DNA of 64,000 nt. Source: an uncultured bacterium (GTDB taxonomy: Bacteria > Actinomycetota > Actinomycetes > S36-B12 > CAIYMF01). Positions 32,335 through 41,700 of the stretch are shown in pieces. Position 1 is the stretch's first letter, and the number at the start of each line of letters is the position of its first letter. Position numbers and translations under genes: made by a program. The notes below the pieces were generated by a model. The model saw only the letters and a list, made by a program, of their open reading frames with translations, was not told where the DNA came from and did not search any database. The DNA lies in the NCBI GenBank assembly GCA_903826575.1, contig CAIKEU010000058.1, positions 1 to 64,000 of the forward strand, written 5' to 3'.

Positions 32335-33359
32335 TTATCGGTTCCGCCGATCGACGAAGGCTGAATGCGGCGTGCGTTCATACGCTCAGGCTTAGGCCAC
32401 CGAACATCCTTCGCCCAACCAAACCATTCGAACAGTTCGATGATTCGAGCGCTGGTATCGATTTGGAATCGCAACACACCATGACGTGCGGAGGTGGGAT
32501 CGCTGTGATGCCAGTTGTGCCACGATTCGCCACCCGACAGGATCGCGAGCCATGCCACATTGCCAGATTTGTCGCGGGTTTTGAACGGATGTGTACCCCA
32601 CACGTGGCACACGGAGTTGATCGACCACGTAACGTGGTGAACCAGCGCGATGCGCACGAGGGAAGCCCAGAAGAATGCCGTGATGGCACCATGCCACGAC
32701 CACGTAACAAGCCCGCCAATGAGGGCTGGGGCAACCAGACTCACGACGATCCAGAGTGGGAATAGCTTGGAAATGCGGACGATGTCGCGATCCTTCAACA
32801 GGTCAGGCGCGTACTTGCGAATGGGGGTCTGCTCGATGTCGAACAACCACCCGACGTGTGAGTACAGAACGCCCTTGGTTAGGCCGCCGAAGGAATCACC
32901 GAATCGCCACGGAGAGTGCGGGTCGCCCTCAGCGTCACTAAAGGCGTGGTGCTTTCGGTGATCGGCGACCCATCTGATGACGGGGCCTTCGATTGCGAGG
33001 CTGCCAGCGATGGCGAGCGCAATCTTTAACGCACGATTCGGCTTGAGTGATGAGTGGGTAAACGTACGGTGGAAGCCGACGGTGATTCCGTGGGCGGCGA
33101 TGGCGTAGAAGACAGCGGACAAAATGACGTCCGTCCAACTCAGCCCCCAACCCCAGGCGAAGGGCACGGCGAGAACTACTGCCAGGAGTGGTAGTGCGAC
33201 GACGACTCCGACAGCGATCCGATCGCCTATGGACTGTCGATCGGCGCCGTTGAACATCGGCAGTGTGCGATCCTCGCGAGCTGCGTAGGCCTGCCCGGTA
33301 AGCGATTGCTCTTCGGCAGTTTCCTCGGCGCTGAGGTGGATTTCAGGTGTGGCGGTCAT
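32331..33359 (-). CDS. Acyl-CoA fatty-acid desaturase (DesA3/stearoyl-CoA type)
   Basis: This 342-residue di-iron membrane desaturase introduces a cis double bond into saturated acyl-CoA. The three histidine boxes are intact: GFHRTFTH (with the preceding HG), DHRKHHAFSD and WHNWHHSDP. Hydrophobic pairs lie before box 1 and between boxes 2 and 3. I chose the ATG at 33359 because gcggaggggg lies just before it, whereas the ATG at 33380 has no such site and would add seven residues made of the ribosome site itself. The downstream TetR gene overlaps its stop. Expression is probably repressed by that TetR through the operator array upstream. Confidence 0.93.
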   Translation of the reverse strand: MTATPEIHLSAEETAEEQSLTGQAYAAREDRTLPMFNGADRQSIGDRIAVGVVVALPLLAVVLAVPFAWGWGLSWTDVILSAVFYAIAAHGITVGFHRTFTHSSLKPNRALKIALAIAGSLAIEGPVIRWVADHRKHHAFSDAEGDPHSPWRFGDSFGGLTKGVLYSHVGWLFDIEQTPIRKYAPDLLKDRDIVRISKLFPLWIVVSLVAPALIGGLVTWSWHGAITAFFWASLVRIALVHHVTWSINSVCHVWGTHPFKTRDKSGNVAWLAILSGGESWHNWHHSDPTSARHGVLRFQIDTSARIIELFEWFGWAKDVRWPKPERMNARRIQPSSIGGTDK

Positions 33360-33383
33360 GGGACCCCCTCCGCTTGTCATTGG

Positions 33384-33428
33384 GTTACGGTGTCGTAACT
33401 TACGCTAGCGTAATCTACGCAACCGTAG
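33384..33428. promoter_or_regulatory. Operator array: three TACG-N4-CGTA palindromes, 15-bp period
   Basis: GTTACG-GTGT-CGTAAC (33384-33399), TTACG-CTAG-CGTAA (33400-33413) and CTACG-CAAC-CGTAG (33415-33428) stand in a row. The inner TACG of each begins at 33386, 33401 and 33416, an exact 15-base step. The array ends 25 bases before the desaturase start codon. TetR-family repressors often bind such short inverted repeats, and the TetR gene is in the same operon. Confidence 0.82.
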
Positions 33429-33496
33429 GTTTGTCAACACGTAGGGCTATCCGGTTCGGACGATTCCAAGGTTGAGCCCTACCCTTAGACACGTAT

Positions 33497-33576
33497 TCCC
33501 GGGTTGCTCTGCTGGCAGGGGCGACCACACTTTGAATGTGGGTACGACGTAGGTTCGATTCCTACCCCGGGAGCCA
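33497..33576 (+). tRNA. tRNA-Gln (anticodon TTG), with unusual variable region
   Basis: The acceptor TCCCGGG pairs perfectly with CCCGGGA, the discriminator is G and CCA is encoded (33574-33576). The anticodon stem CCACA/TGTGG holds loop CTTTGAA with anticodon TTG. The T arm is GTAGG-TTCGATT-CCTAC and the D stem is GCTC/GGGC with GG in the loop. Two oddities: two bases instead of one join D and anticodon stems, and the variable loop has seven bases (GTACGAC). The place directly before glmU matches the tRNA-Gln that I recall next to glmU in other actinobacteria. Confidence 0.88.
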
Positions 33577-33723
33577 CGCTGTGATCATGGCAGGTCTGGT
33601 AGCCGCTCGTCCTGCTCGTGACTTCGTTGGTACCTGACGAAAGTCAGGGGGTGGGGTAAGGGCGGGTGAACGGGCGGTATCGTGAGGGTGCCGAGTTCCG
33701 ACTCCTGGAGAGCAGCCTTTCGC

Positions 33724-35235
33724 GTGAGCACAGTGCTTCCAACAACCACCTCTGTGTCGTCGGTTCGACCATCTGCCGTCGTTGTCCTGGCCGCTGGCGA
33801 AGGAACTCGGATGAAGTCGGCGCTGCCGAAGGTTCTTCACGATGTCGCGGGACGATCGCTCGTCGGGCACGTACTGGCTGCGGTCGATCAGCTGAATCCG
33901 CATCACCTCGTTGTTGTCGTTGGTCATGGTCGCGATCACGTCTCGGCCCACGTCCATGGTTTGTATCCGGCCGCGGTCACGGTGGTCCAAGACCAGCAGA
34001 ACGGGACCGGTCACGCGGTACGGGTGGCGCTGGAAGGTATTGCCGCTGCCGGTATCGACCTTCCAGATGGCCCAGTGATCGTGCTGGCCGGAGACACACC
34101 GTTGCTGACGGGTGACACGTTGGCGGCCTTGGTCGACATTCACCACGGCGAGCAGGCGGTCGCCACTGTTCTCACCGCGGTGCTCACTGATCCGACCGGG
34201 TACGGACGTATTGTTCGCGATCAGGCGACCGGTCACGTTTCGCGCATCGTCGAGCAGAAGGATGCAAGCGAAAGTGAACGCGCTATTCAAGAAATCAACA
34301 GCGGTGTCTTCGCCTTCGAACTCTCGTCGCTGCGCAGCGGGTTAGCTCGCCTAACGACCAACAACGCACAGGGCGAGGAATATCTCACTGATGTGCTCGG
34401 TCACCTCGTGGCCGATGGTGAAACTGTTGCGGCGTACATCGCGCCCGATGAGGACGAAATCCTGGGTGTTAATGATCGCGTTCAGTTGGCACATGCCGGT
34501 GGCCTCTTGCGCGATCGGATCAACGTGAACTGGATGCGAACAGGCGTCACGATTGTCGATCCCGCTACGACGTGGATCGATGCAACTGTCACGCTTGAGC
34601 GGGACGTGCGAATTGAGCGCAATACGGCGCTGGCCGGAACTACGGCGATCGCCACAGGGGCGGTAATTGGCCCAGATACCACGCTGGTTGATTCAGTTGT
34701 AGGCGCTGGTGCGCAGGTGCTCAAATCACATGTCACGGGAGCGACGATTGGTCCAGATGCCACGGTTGGTCCGTTCACGTTCATCCGACCTGGCACCGAA
34801 CTCGCCGCCCACGCCAAAGTCGGCGCGTACGTGGAGACGAAGAATGCGTTCATCGGCGAAGGGAGCAAAGTGCCGCATCTGTCGTACGTCGGTGACGCGA
34901 CGATCGGCGCCGGTACGAACATCGGTGCCGCCACCGTCACCGTGAATTACGACGGAGTGAACAAGCACAAGACGGTCGTTGGTGATCATGTTCGGATTGG
35001 TAGCGACACGATGCTCGTCGCGCCAATAACGATCGGTGACGGCGCCTACACGGCTGCGGGGTCGGTTATCACCGAGGATGTGCCGCCCGGTTCAATGGCC
35101 GTGGGTCGAGGACGTCAGCGGAACATCGACGGCTGGGTTGAACGTAAACGTGCAGATACTTCCTCCGCGAAGGCAGCAAAGGCGGCACAATCAGCCAAGA
35201 CAGACTCAGCTATCGGCCCGCCAGCAGACACGTAG
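33724..35235 (+). CDS. glmU: Bifunctional GlmU: GlcN-1-P acetyltransferase / UDP-GlcNAc pyrophosphorylase
   Basis: This 503-residue enzyme makes UDP-N-acetylglucosamine for peptidoglycan. The N-terminal uridylyltransferase domain has [18 protein letters not shown] and AGDTPLLTG; the C-terminal left-handed beta helix shows hexapeptide repeats from about residue 270, including [20 protein letters not shown] and [15 protein letters not shown]. The final 35 residues are a polar tail ([12 protein letters not shown]). The GTG at 33724 is chosen by the weak gagag site upstream; a GTG at 33754 is also possible. The 147 bases between tRNA-Gln and this start hold no gene that I can support. Confidence 0.94.
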   Translation: MSTVLPTTTSVSSVRPSAVVVLAAGEGTRMKSALPKVLHDVAGRSLVGHVLAAVDQLNPHHLVVVVGHGRDHVSAHVHGLYPAAVTVVQDQQNGTGHAVRVALEGIAAAGIDLPDGPVIVLAGDTPLLTGDTLAALVDIHHGEQAVATVLTAVLTDPTGYGRIVRDQATGHVSRIVEQKDASESERAIQEINSGVFAFELSSLRSGLARLTTNNAQGEEYLTDVLGHLVADGETVAAYIAPDEDEILGVNDRVQLAHAGGLLRDRINVNWMRTGVTIVDPATTWIDATVTLERDVRIERNTALAGTTAIATGAVIGPDTTLVDSVVGAGAQVLKSHVTGATIGPDATVGPFTFIRPGTELAAHAKVGAYVETKNAFIGEGSKVPHLSYVGDATIGAGTNIGAATVTVNYDGVNKHKTVVGDHVRIGSDTMLVAPITIGDGAYTAAGSVITEDVPPGSMAVGRGRQRNIDGWVERKRADTSSAKAAKAAQSAKTDSAIGPPADT

Positions 35236-35309
35236 AGTGCTCTGGCAAGTTCATCGATCCACCAAGTGAAAAAACCAGTACGACGAAGATCCCACCCCAA
35301 GGAGTATGA

Positions 35310-36293
35310 GTGAGCGGCATCGTCCAAACGTCGGAGAAGCGTCTGGTTCTCATCGGCGGTCGATCCCACCCAGATCTAACCCACCATGTCGCCAAGGAAC
35401 TCGGCGTAGAACTCGTCGAGACTCAGGCGTATGACTTTGCCAATGGTGAAATTTTCGTACGTTTCGAAGAGTCAGTGCGTGGCTGCGATGCGTTCGTTCT
35501 TCAGAGTCACACTGAGCCGATCAATAAGTGGATCATGGAACAGTTGTTGATGGTCGACGCGCTGAAGCGTGCGTCGGCCAAGCGCATCACCGTTGTGATG
35601 CCGTTCTACGGCTACGCGCGTCAGGACAAGAAACACCGTGGACGTGAGCCGATCTCAGCGCGCCTGATCGCCGATCTGTTCCGTACGGCCGGTGCAGATC
35701 GCCTTATGGCAGTTGATCTTCACACCGCTCAGATTCAGGGTTTCTTCGACGGGCCCGTCGACCACCTTTTCGCGCTCCCGCTGTTGGTCAAGTACGTAGC
35801 GGAAACGGTTGAAGATCGTGACCTCATCACGGTCGTATCGCCTGATGCAGGTCGAGTGCGCGTTGCCGAGAGATGGACCGATCTGCTTGGTGCTCCGCTG
35901 GCGATCATTCACAAGCGTCGTGATCCGGACGTTCCTAACGAAGCCACCGTCAATGAGGTTGTCGGCGATGTTGCCGGCCGGGTCTGCGTTGTCATCGACG
36001 ACATGATCGATACCGGCGGAACGATCGTGAAGGCGTCTGAGCTGCTCTTCTCGCAGGGGGCGAAGGATGTCATCGTCGCTGCTACCCACGGCATCTTGTC
36101 TGGGCCGGCGATCGAGCGTTTCAACAACAGCCGGGTTCGCGAAGTGATCATCACCGACACGCTGCCGATTCCCGACGATCGTCGCTTCGACAAGCTGACG
36201 GTACTGCCGGTTGCCCCGCTGATCGCCCGGGCGATTCAGGAAGTTTTCACTGACGGTTCCGTCACCAGCATGTTCGAGGGTTCGCGCGTTTAA
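35310..36293 (+). CDS. prs: Ribose-phosphate pyrophosphokinase (PRPP synthetase)
   Basis: This 327-residue enzyme makes PRPP from ribose 5-phosphate and ATP for nucleotide, histidine and tryptophan synthesis. RQDKKHRGREPISARL is the ATP region, DLHTAQIQGFFDGPVDHL is the metal loop and VVIDDMIDTGGTIVKA is the PRPP loop. The GTG at 35310 has aaggag five bases before it. It sits between glmU and rplY in the usual order. Confidence 0.96.
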   Translation: MSGIVQTSEKRLVLIGGRSHPDLTHHVAKELGVELVETQAYDFANGEIFVRFEESVRGCDAFVLQSHTEPINKWIMEQLLMVDALKRASAKRITVVMPFYGYARQDKKHRGREPISARLIADLFRTAGADRLMAVDLHTAQIQGFFDGPVDHLFALPLLVKYVAETVEDRDLITVVSPDAGRVRVAERWTDLLGAPLAIIHKRRDPDVPNEATVNEVVGDVAGRVCVVIDDMIDTGGTIVKASELLFSQGAKDVIVAATHGILSGPAIERFNNSRVREVIITDTLPIPDDRRFDKLTVLPVAPLIARAIQEVFTDGSVTSMFEGSRV

Positions 36294-36498
36294 CCCCCGA
36301 TAGAGGTCTCGGCCCACGTCGAGCCAGGCGCGAGCCGGTGCGTCGTGGGATGGCTCCGGCTTCCGTTTTGGCGTTCGCACCCGCGGACCATTACAGTTGT
36401 GATGCTCCTCGGCGAGGATGTGCCGCACTCCGGTTCATCGTCATCGACGCGGACCACGCGGTTGCTGCGTGCCCACGTGCTGAGGCGCCGACTGCTGT

Positions 36499-36517
36499 GC
36501 GGATAGATCCTATCCGC
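36499..36517 (+). other. Hairpin in the prs-rplY gap
   Basis: GCGGATAG and CTATCCGC form an 8-bp perfect stem around ATC, followed by TGTTTG. It lies 51 bases before the rplY start. It could be a weak terminator after prs or a leader structure. The rest of the 274-base gap shows no gene that I can support. Confidence 0.5.
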
Positions 36518-36567
36518 TGTTTGTGAAGAGCCATCGACGTCATGTCGGTACCAATCGAGGAGAAGAA

Positions 36568-37053
36568 GTGTCGAACGTCAGCATCGCCGGTGAACCCCGT
36601 GCAGATTTTGGTAAGGGTGCGGCCCGCAAGCTGCGTCGCTCGGGCATGATCCCGGCTGTCATCTATGGCCATGGTCAAGAGGTTGAACATGTGGCTCTGC
36701 CTGCGCACGAGTTGATGTTGGCACTGCGCAAGGTTGGTTTGATCCTAGAGGTGACGGTGGACGGCAAGAAGACGCTAGTTGCCCCTCGCGACATTCAGCG
36801 CGATCCGGTCAAGCGCGTGATCGAGCACGTCGATCTCGTCGTTGTGAGCAAGGCTGAGGCCGAGGCAGTAACTGCAGCCGCTGAGGAAGCCGTTGCAGCT
36901 CAGGAAGCTGAAGCCACAGCGATCTCTGAGGGAGCGGGCGCGGCTGCCGATGCTGCGGACGATGCGGCCGCTGCAGATGCAGCCGAGGCTGCTGGCGACG
37001 AAGCTGAGTCGACTGCTGACGACGAGGCTCCAGCAGAAGAAGCCGCTGAGTAA
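36568..37053 (+). CDS. rplY: Ribosomal protein bL25 (Ctc family) with acidic tail, C-terminal domain missing
   Basis: This 161-residue protein binds 5S rRNA in the large subunit. Residues 1-94 are a complete L25 domain (GKGAARKLRRSGMIPAVIYG, then RDIQRDPVKRVIEHVDLVVV). Most actinobacterial relatives continue with a 90-residue beta-rich TL5/Ctc domain. Here residues 95-161 are only Ala, Glu, Asp and a few polar residues, with no beta-domain pattern. The start GTG follows gaggagaagaa. A strong hairpin lies just after the stop. The frame is clean, so the tail is not an assembly frameshift I can see. Confidence 0.9.
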   Translation: MSNVSIAGEPRADFGKGAARKLRRSGMIPAVIYGHGQEVEHVALPAHELMLALRKVGLILEVTVDGKKTLVAPRDIQRDPVKRVIEHVDLVVVSKAEAEAVTAAAEEAVAAQEAEATAISEGAGAAADAADDAAAADAAEAAGDEAESTADDEAPAEEAAE

Positions 37054-37060
37054 CTTCGCA

Positions 37061-37104
37061 AGAAATGCTTAATGCCCGCCTATGTGCGGGCATTAAGCAT
37101 TTCT
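37061..37104 (+). terminator. Long hairpin after rplY, probable terminator
   Basis: A 19-bp perfect stem (37061-37079 with 37086-37104) has a GC top (GCCCGC) and an AT-rich base. The T run after the stem is weak (TTCT then GGGG), so it may act mostly by stem stability or protect the mRNA end. It separates prs-rplY from pth. Confidence 0.7.
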
Positions 37105-37165
37105 GGGGTGAGTTTCTCGGGTTGGCCTGCGGCAACCACATCAACTCACCTGCAAGGATGTGGTT

Positions 37166-37747
37166 GTGACCGTTGAGACTGCGCCGTGGCTCATTGTGGG
37201 TTTGGGTAATCCCGGTGCCAAGTATGAAGCCACTCGTCACAACATTGGATTCTTGGTAGCCGATGAGCTTGCCGCGCGCATGGGTTCGCGTCAGGCCATG
37301 CACAAGAAGGCGCGCGCTGAAGTTGCCGAGGGGCGGCTGCAGCATCACCGAATTGTTGTTGCCAAGCCGATGCAGTTCATGAATGAATCCGGCGGTCCAA
37401 CTCAGGGACTGTTGTCGTTCTACAAGATTCCGACTGAACATCTCGTGGTGATTCATGACGAACTGGATCTCAACTTCGCCCAACTGCGGCTTAAGCGTGG
37501 CGGTGGCGACAACGGACACAATGGGCTGAAGTCGATCCGGTCGTCAACGGATACTGGTGATTGGTATCGCATTCGGGTCGGTATTGGCCGCCCGCCCGGT
37601 CGCCAAGATCCAGCTGATTACGTTCTGAAACCGTGGTCCGGTGTTGAGCGTAAAGAACTGCCGCTACTCGTTGGTGAATCCGCCGACGCAATCGAGATGC
37701 TGATCCACGAAGGACTCGAGCTCACGCAGAATCGTTACAACTCATGA
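37166..37747 (+). CDS. pth: Peptidyl-tRNA hydrolase
   Basis: This 193-residue enzyme frees tRNA from dropped peptidyl-tRNAs. WLIVGLGNPGAKYEATRHNIGF contains the catalytic His; KPMQFMNESGG and HDELDLNFAQLRLKRGGGDNGHNGLKS are the other conserved blocks. The GTG at 37166 has caagga eight bases before; a GTG at 37160 is an alternative. The stop overlaps the next start (ATGA). Confidence 0.95.
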   Translation: MTVETAPWLIVGLGNPGAKYEATRHNIGFLVADELAARMGSRQAMHKKARAEVAEGRLQHHRIVVAKPMQFMNESGGPTQGLLSFYKIPTEHLVVIHDELDLNFAQLRLKRGGGDNGHNGLKSIRSSTDTGDWYRIRVGIGRPPGRQDPADYVLKPWSGVERKELPLLVGESADAIEMLIHEGLELTQNRYNS

Positions 37748-38586
37748 GTTATGACGTAACTGTTGACGAAGCCGATGATGCGCAGCTATCGCGTGCCGTG
37801 GCAATGGAAACTGGCCGGCTACTGCTCGAGATCAGGGATTCATTCGGCGAGATCGAACACGGTGATCGTGAGCGGGCAACGCGGCTACGTCACACTGCCG
37901 ATCGCGAAGCTCATATCCATATTCAGTCCCGCTTGAGCGCGGCTCGTCCTCACGACGCGATTTTGTCTGAAGAGGGCGATGACGATCTCGAACGTCTGCA
38001 CGCTGATCGAGTGTGGATCGTTGATCCCCTCGATGGCACATGGGAATACGGTCAACAGCGGGCTGACTTTGCCGTTCATATTGCCCTGTGGACGCGCACT
38101 GATGGACGGGATGGCACATTGTCGGCTGCCACCGTGGATGTTCCGGCTCATGGCCAGACTTGGTCGGTTGCCGACGAGGTGCCGCCGTTGGCGCAACTTC
38201 CAACGGACCGCCCGATTCGTATGGTCACATCCCGCACTCGCGCGCCAGAAACTCTGCCCGAAATGTTGGAGCAGATGACCAACCTGCTTGGTCCATCGGC
38301 CCCGTTCGGCGTTCAAGCCGTCGGGGTTGGATCGGTCGGAGCGAAGGCAGGGGAAGTGTTTGCAGGCAACGCTGAGGTGTATCTGCATGTTGGTGGATTC
38401 AATGAATGGGATTTGGCCGCACCGCTGGCAGTGGCCCTAGCTCGCGGGATCGTGTGCCTGCCCGTGGTTGGTGATGGATTCGCCTTCAACCGCGCCGACC
38501 CGTACCAGCCTGGGGTGATCATGGCGATTGCGCCGATTGCGGACATTGTGCGCGAGGCGTTTCCAGCGCTATGGCCACGGCCTTAG
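37744..38586 (+). CDS. Inositol-monophosphatase-family phosphatase, CysQ-like
   Basis: This 280-residue metal-dependent phosphatase has ILSEEGDDD (first metal Glu) and WIVDPLDGTWEYG (the DPLDGT motif). The late stretch FNEWDLAAPLAVALARG holds the third metal Asp (WD). The SEEG and WEYG variants are closest to 3'(2'),5'-bisphosphate nucleotidases (CysQ), which remove the by-product of sulfate activation, rather than inositol phosphatases. It overlaps pth by four bases and may be expressed with it. The exact substrate is not proven. Confidence 0.88.
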   Translation: MSYDVTVDEADDAQLSRAVAMETGRLLLEIRDSFGEIEHGDRERATRLRHTADREAHIHIQSRLSAARPHDAILSEEGDDDLERLHADRVWIVDPLDGTWEYGQQRADFAVHIALWTRTDGRDGTLSAATVDVPAHGQTWSVADEVPPLAQLPTDRPIRMVTSRTRAPETLPEMLEQMTNLLGPSAPFGVQAVGVGSVGAKAGEVFAGNAEVYLHVGGFNEWDLAAPLAVALARGIVCLPVVGDGFAFNRADPYQPGVIMAIAPIADIVREAFPALWPRP

Positions 38587-38720
38587 CGGCGCCGGCGCGC
38601 CGAGCGGTTCATGGCAGCATTCGCTAACGCCTCGAGTCTCGCGTAGCCTCGTGGAGGCGCAAGCCAATCCCCGTTCTCGTCGAGTTCGGGGTTGCTGTCG
38701 TGTTTCGAACTAAGCGGCAC
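38583..38720 (-). CDS. Possible 45-residue basic-tailed protein
   Basis: From a GTG at 38720 the minus strand reads KHDSNPELDENGDWLAPPRG, then YARLEALANAAMNRSARRRR, to a TAA that overlaps the stop of the CysQ-like gene. The composition (acidic start, Trp-Leu-Ala-Pro-Pro centre, Ala-rich helix, Arg tail) looks protein-like and fills the otherwise empty gap between cysQ and mfd. No clear ribosome site was seen and I recognise no family with certainty. It could be chance. Confidence 0.4.
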   Translation of the reverse strand: MPLSSKHDSNPELDENGDWLAPPRGYARLEALANAAMNRSARRRR

Positions 38721-38762
38721 ACGATGGTTCGTCGTTCTGGCGAGATTGGAGTGGTCAGATCT

Positions 38763-41700
38763 ATGTCGACACTGCGTGGGCTCATAGACGTAGTCGGACA
38801 GGATCCCAAGCTCAGTGAGATCGTCTCGCGGGCTCGTGCCACAGGTGCTTTGGCAACCCAAGGCCTTGAGATCAGTGCCCCGAACGCGATCGCCCCATTC
38901 ATTGCTGCTGCCATCGCCAAGGGAACCACTCGCGTTCAGCTCGTCGTCACCGCAACTGCGCGCGAGGCTGAAGATCTCACGGCGGCACTGGAAAGTCTGC
39001 TGCCGGAGGTTGAGGTTGCGGAGTTTCCAGCATGGGAAACGTTGCCGCACGAACGGCTAAGTCCGTCAAGTGACACGGTGGGACGACGGCTTGGAGTTCT
39101 GCGACGGCTGGCGCATCCCGACGATGCGGCCGGCGGCGCGATAAAGGTACTGGTTGCCCCGATTCGTGCGGTGTTGCAGCCGATCGTCAAGGGTTTGGGA
39201 GACCTTGAGCCCGTTGCTGTTTCGATTGGCGACGAGATTCCCATGGAAGAGCTCATTTCTGCCTTGGCCAGTGCGGCCTATGCGCGAACTGATTTGGTGG
39301 ACAAGCGCGGACAATTCGCGGTGCGTGGAGGCATCGTCGACGTGTTCCCGCCAACCGAGGAGCATCCCGTTCGTCTTGAGTTCTGGGGCGATACGGTCGA
39401 GGAAATTCGCTACTTCAAAGTTGCAGATCAGCGTTCACTTGAGATTGCTCAGGAGGGACTATGGGCGCCGCCGTGTCGCGAACTGTTGTTGACAGACGAG
39501 GTGCGTGCGCGTGCGCGTGAACTGTCAGTGGCACACCCAGAACTCTTGGAAATCCTCGACAAACTCGCTGATGGCACGGCGGTCGAAGGTATGGAAGCAC
39601 TCTCACCTGTCTTGGCCGATGGCATGGAATTGCTCGTTGATCTTCTGCCAACGGGTTCACTGGTTGTCGTGTGTGATCCCGAGCGGGTGCGCACGCGGGC
39701 TCATGATTTGGTTGCGACGAGCGCCGAATTCCTCGAAGCGTCATGGCATAACGCCGCTGCTGGAAACGTGACGCCGATTGATCTGGGCGCAGCAGCGTAT
39801 CAAGCCGTTGCAGACGTTCGATCGGCCGCGATCGAGCGCGATCTTGGCTGGTGGACGATTTCGCCGTTTCGTGCGGACATTTCCGATGAGGGTGATGCCC
39901 TCGCGCCAGTTGACGTTGATGTCCTTCGACTCGATGTGCGTCCGGCGGACAATTATCGCGGTGACACCGATCGAGCCTGTGCCGATATCACGCAGTGGAT
40001 TTCGTCGACGTGGCCGGTGGTTGTAGTAACGGCCGGGCATGGCACCGCTGATCGGTTGGCTGAAACATTTCGAGGTGAAGGCATCGCTGTCAGGGTGGTT
40101 GAGTCGATTGAATCAACGCCTGAGCCATCGATGGTCACCATCGTCACTGGCAATCTCGATAAGGGATTCGCGCTCGCTTCAGCGAAGGTTTCGATCCTGA
40201 CCGAGACAGATCTTGTCGGGCAGAAAGCTACAACGCGTGATGCGCGTCGCCTGCCTACACGACGTCGTCAGACAATCGATCCACTACAACTCAAGAGTGG
40301 TGATTTCGTCGTCCACGAGCAGCATGGAGTCGGCCGCTACATCGAGATGGTGCAGCGGACGGTAGCCAGCGCCACTCGTGAGTATCTCGTAATCGAATAT
40401 GCGCCAGCCAAGCGTGGTCAACCAGGTGATCGCCTGTACGTGCCAACTGACCAACTCGATCAGGTGACCCGCTATGTCGGTGGAGAGTCGCCGTCACTTC
40501 ATCGTCTTGGTGGTGCGGACTGGGCATCGACGAAGGCTCGTGCGCGTAAGGCCGTTCGCCAGATCGCAGGTGAACTCATCCGTCTCTATGCCGCGCGACA
40601 AGCCAGTCGCGGATTTCAGTTCTCACCGGACACCGTTTGGCAACGCGAACTCGAGGATGCGTTCCCGTACAACGAAACACCGGATCAGCAGTCAGCCATT
40701 GACGAGGTCAAGGGTGACATGGAACATCAGATCCCGATGGATCGTCTGATCTGTGGGGACGTTGGTTACGGTAAGACCGAGATTGCTGTGCGAGCCGCCT
40801 TCAAGGCTGTGCAGGATGGCAAGCAAGTAGCTATTTTGGTACCCACCACACTGCTTGTACAGCAGCACTTTTCGACGTTCTCGGAGCGTTACGCAGCGTT
40901 CCCAGTAAAGCTTGCGGCACTGTCTCGTTTTCAAACCGATAAGCAGGCGCGTGAAGTTATAGCCGGAATCACCGATGGAACGATCGACGTTGTGATCGGA
41001 ACCCACCGTCTATTCAGCAGTGATATCCGGTTTAAAGATCTGGGCCTGGTGATCGTGGACGAAGAACAGCGATTCGGTGTTGAACACAAGGAGCACCTGA
41101 AGGCTCTACGGACAAACGTGGACTTCTTGACGATGTCGGCCACGCCTATTCCGCGCACGTTGGAAATGGCAGTGACAGGTATTCGAGAAATGTCGACGAT
41201 TCAGACTCCACCTGAGGAGCGTCACCCGGTCCTGACCTATGTCGGTCCATATGACGATAAGCAGGTTGCCGCGACCATTCGACGTGAGCTCTTGCGTGAT
41301 GGCCAGGTGTTCTTTGTTCATAACCGTGTGGATTCGATTGAGCGAGTTGCGTCAAAGATCCGCGACCTTGTTCCGGAGGCTCGCGTGCAAACAGCACACG
41401 GACAAATGAATGAGCACGCACTTGAGCAAGTAATCGTCGACTTCTGGGAGAAGGAGTTTGACGTACTTGTGTCGACAACGATCGTCGAAAGTGGCTTGGA
41501 CATACCGAATGCGAACACGTTGATTCTGGATCGAGCGGACACATTCGGACTTTCCCAACTGCATCAGCTTCGTGGTCGCGTCGGCCGCAGCCGTGAGCGC
41601 GGGTACGCATACTTCCTCTATCCGCCGGAGAAACCACTTTCGGAGACTGCGTACGATCGACTGTCGACGATCGCTGCGAACACCGATTTGGGCTCCGGTA

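Noticed and set aside
33588..33640. Short frame MAGLVAARPARDFVGT after tRNA-Gln
   Set aside because: Only 16 codons, without a ribosome site or known homologue; probably chance.
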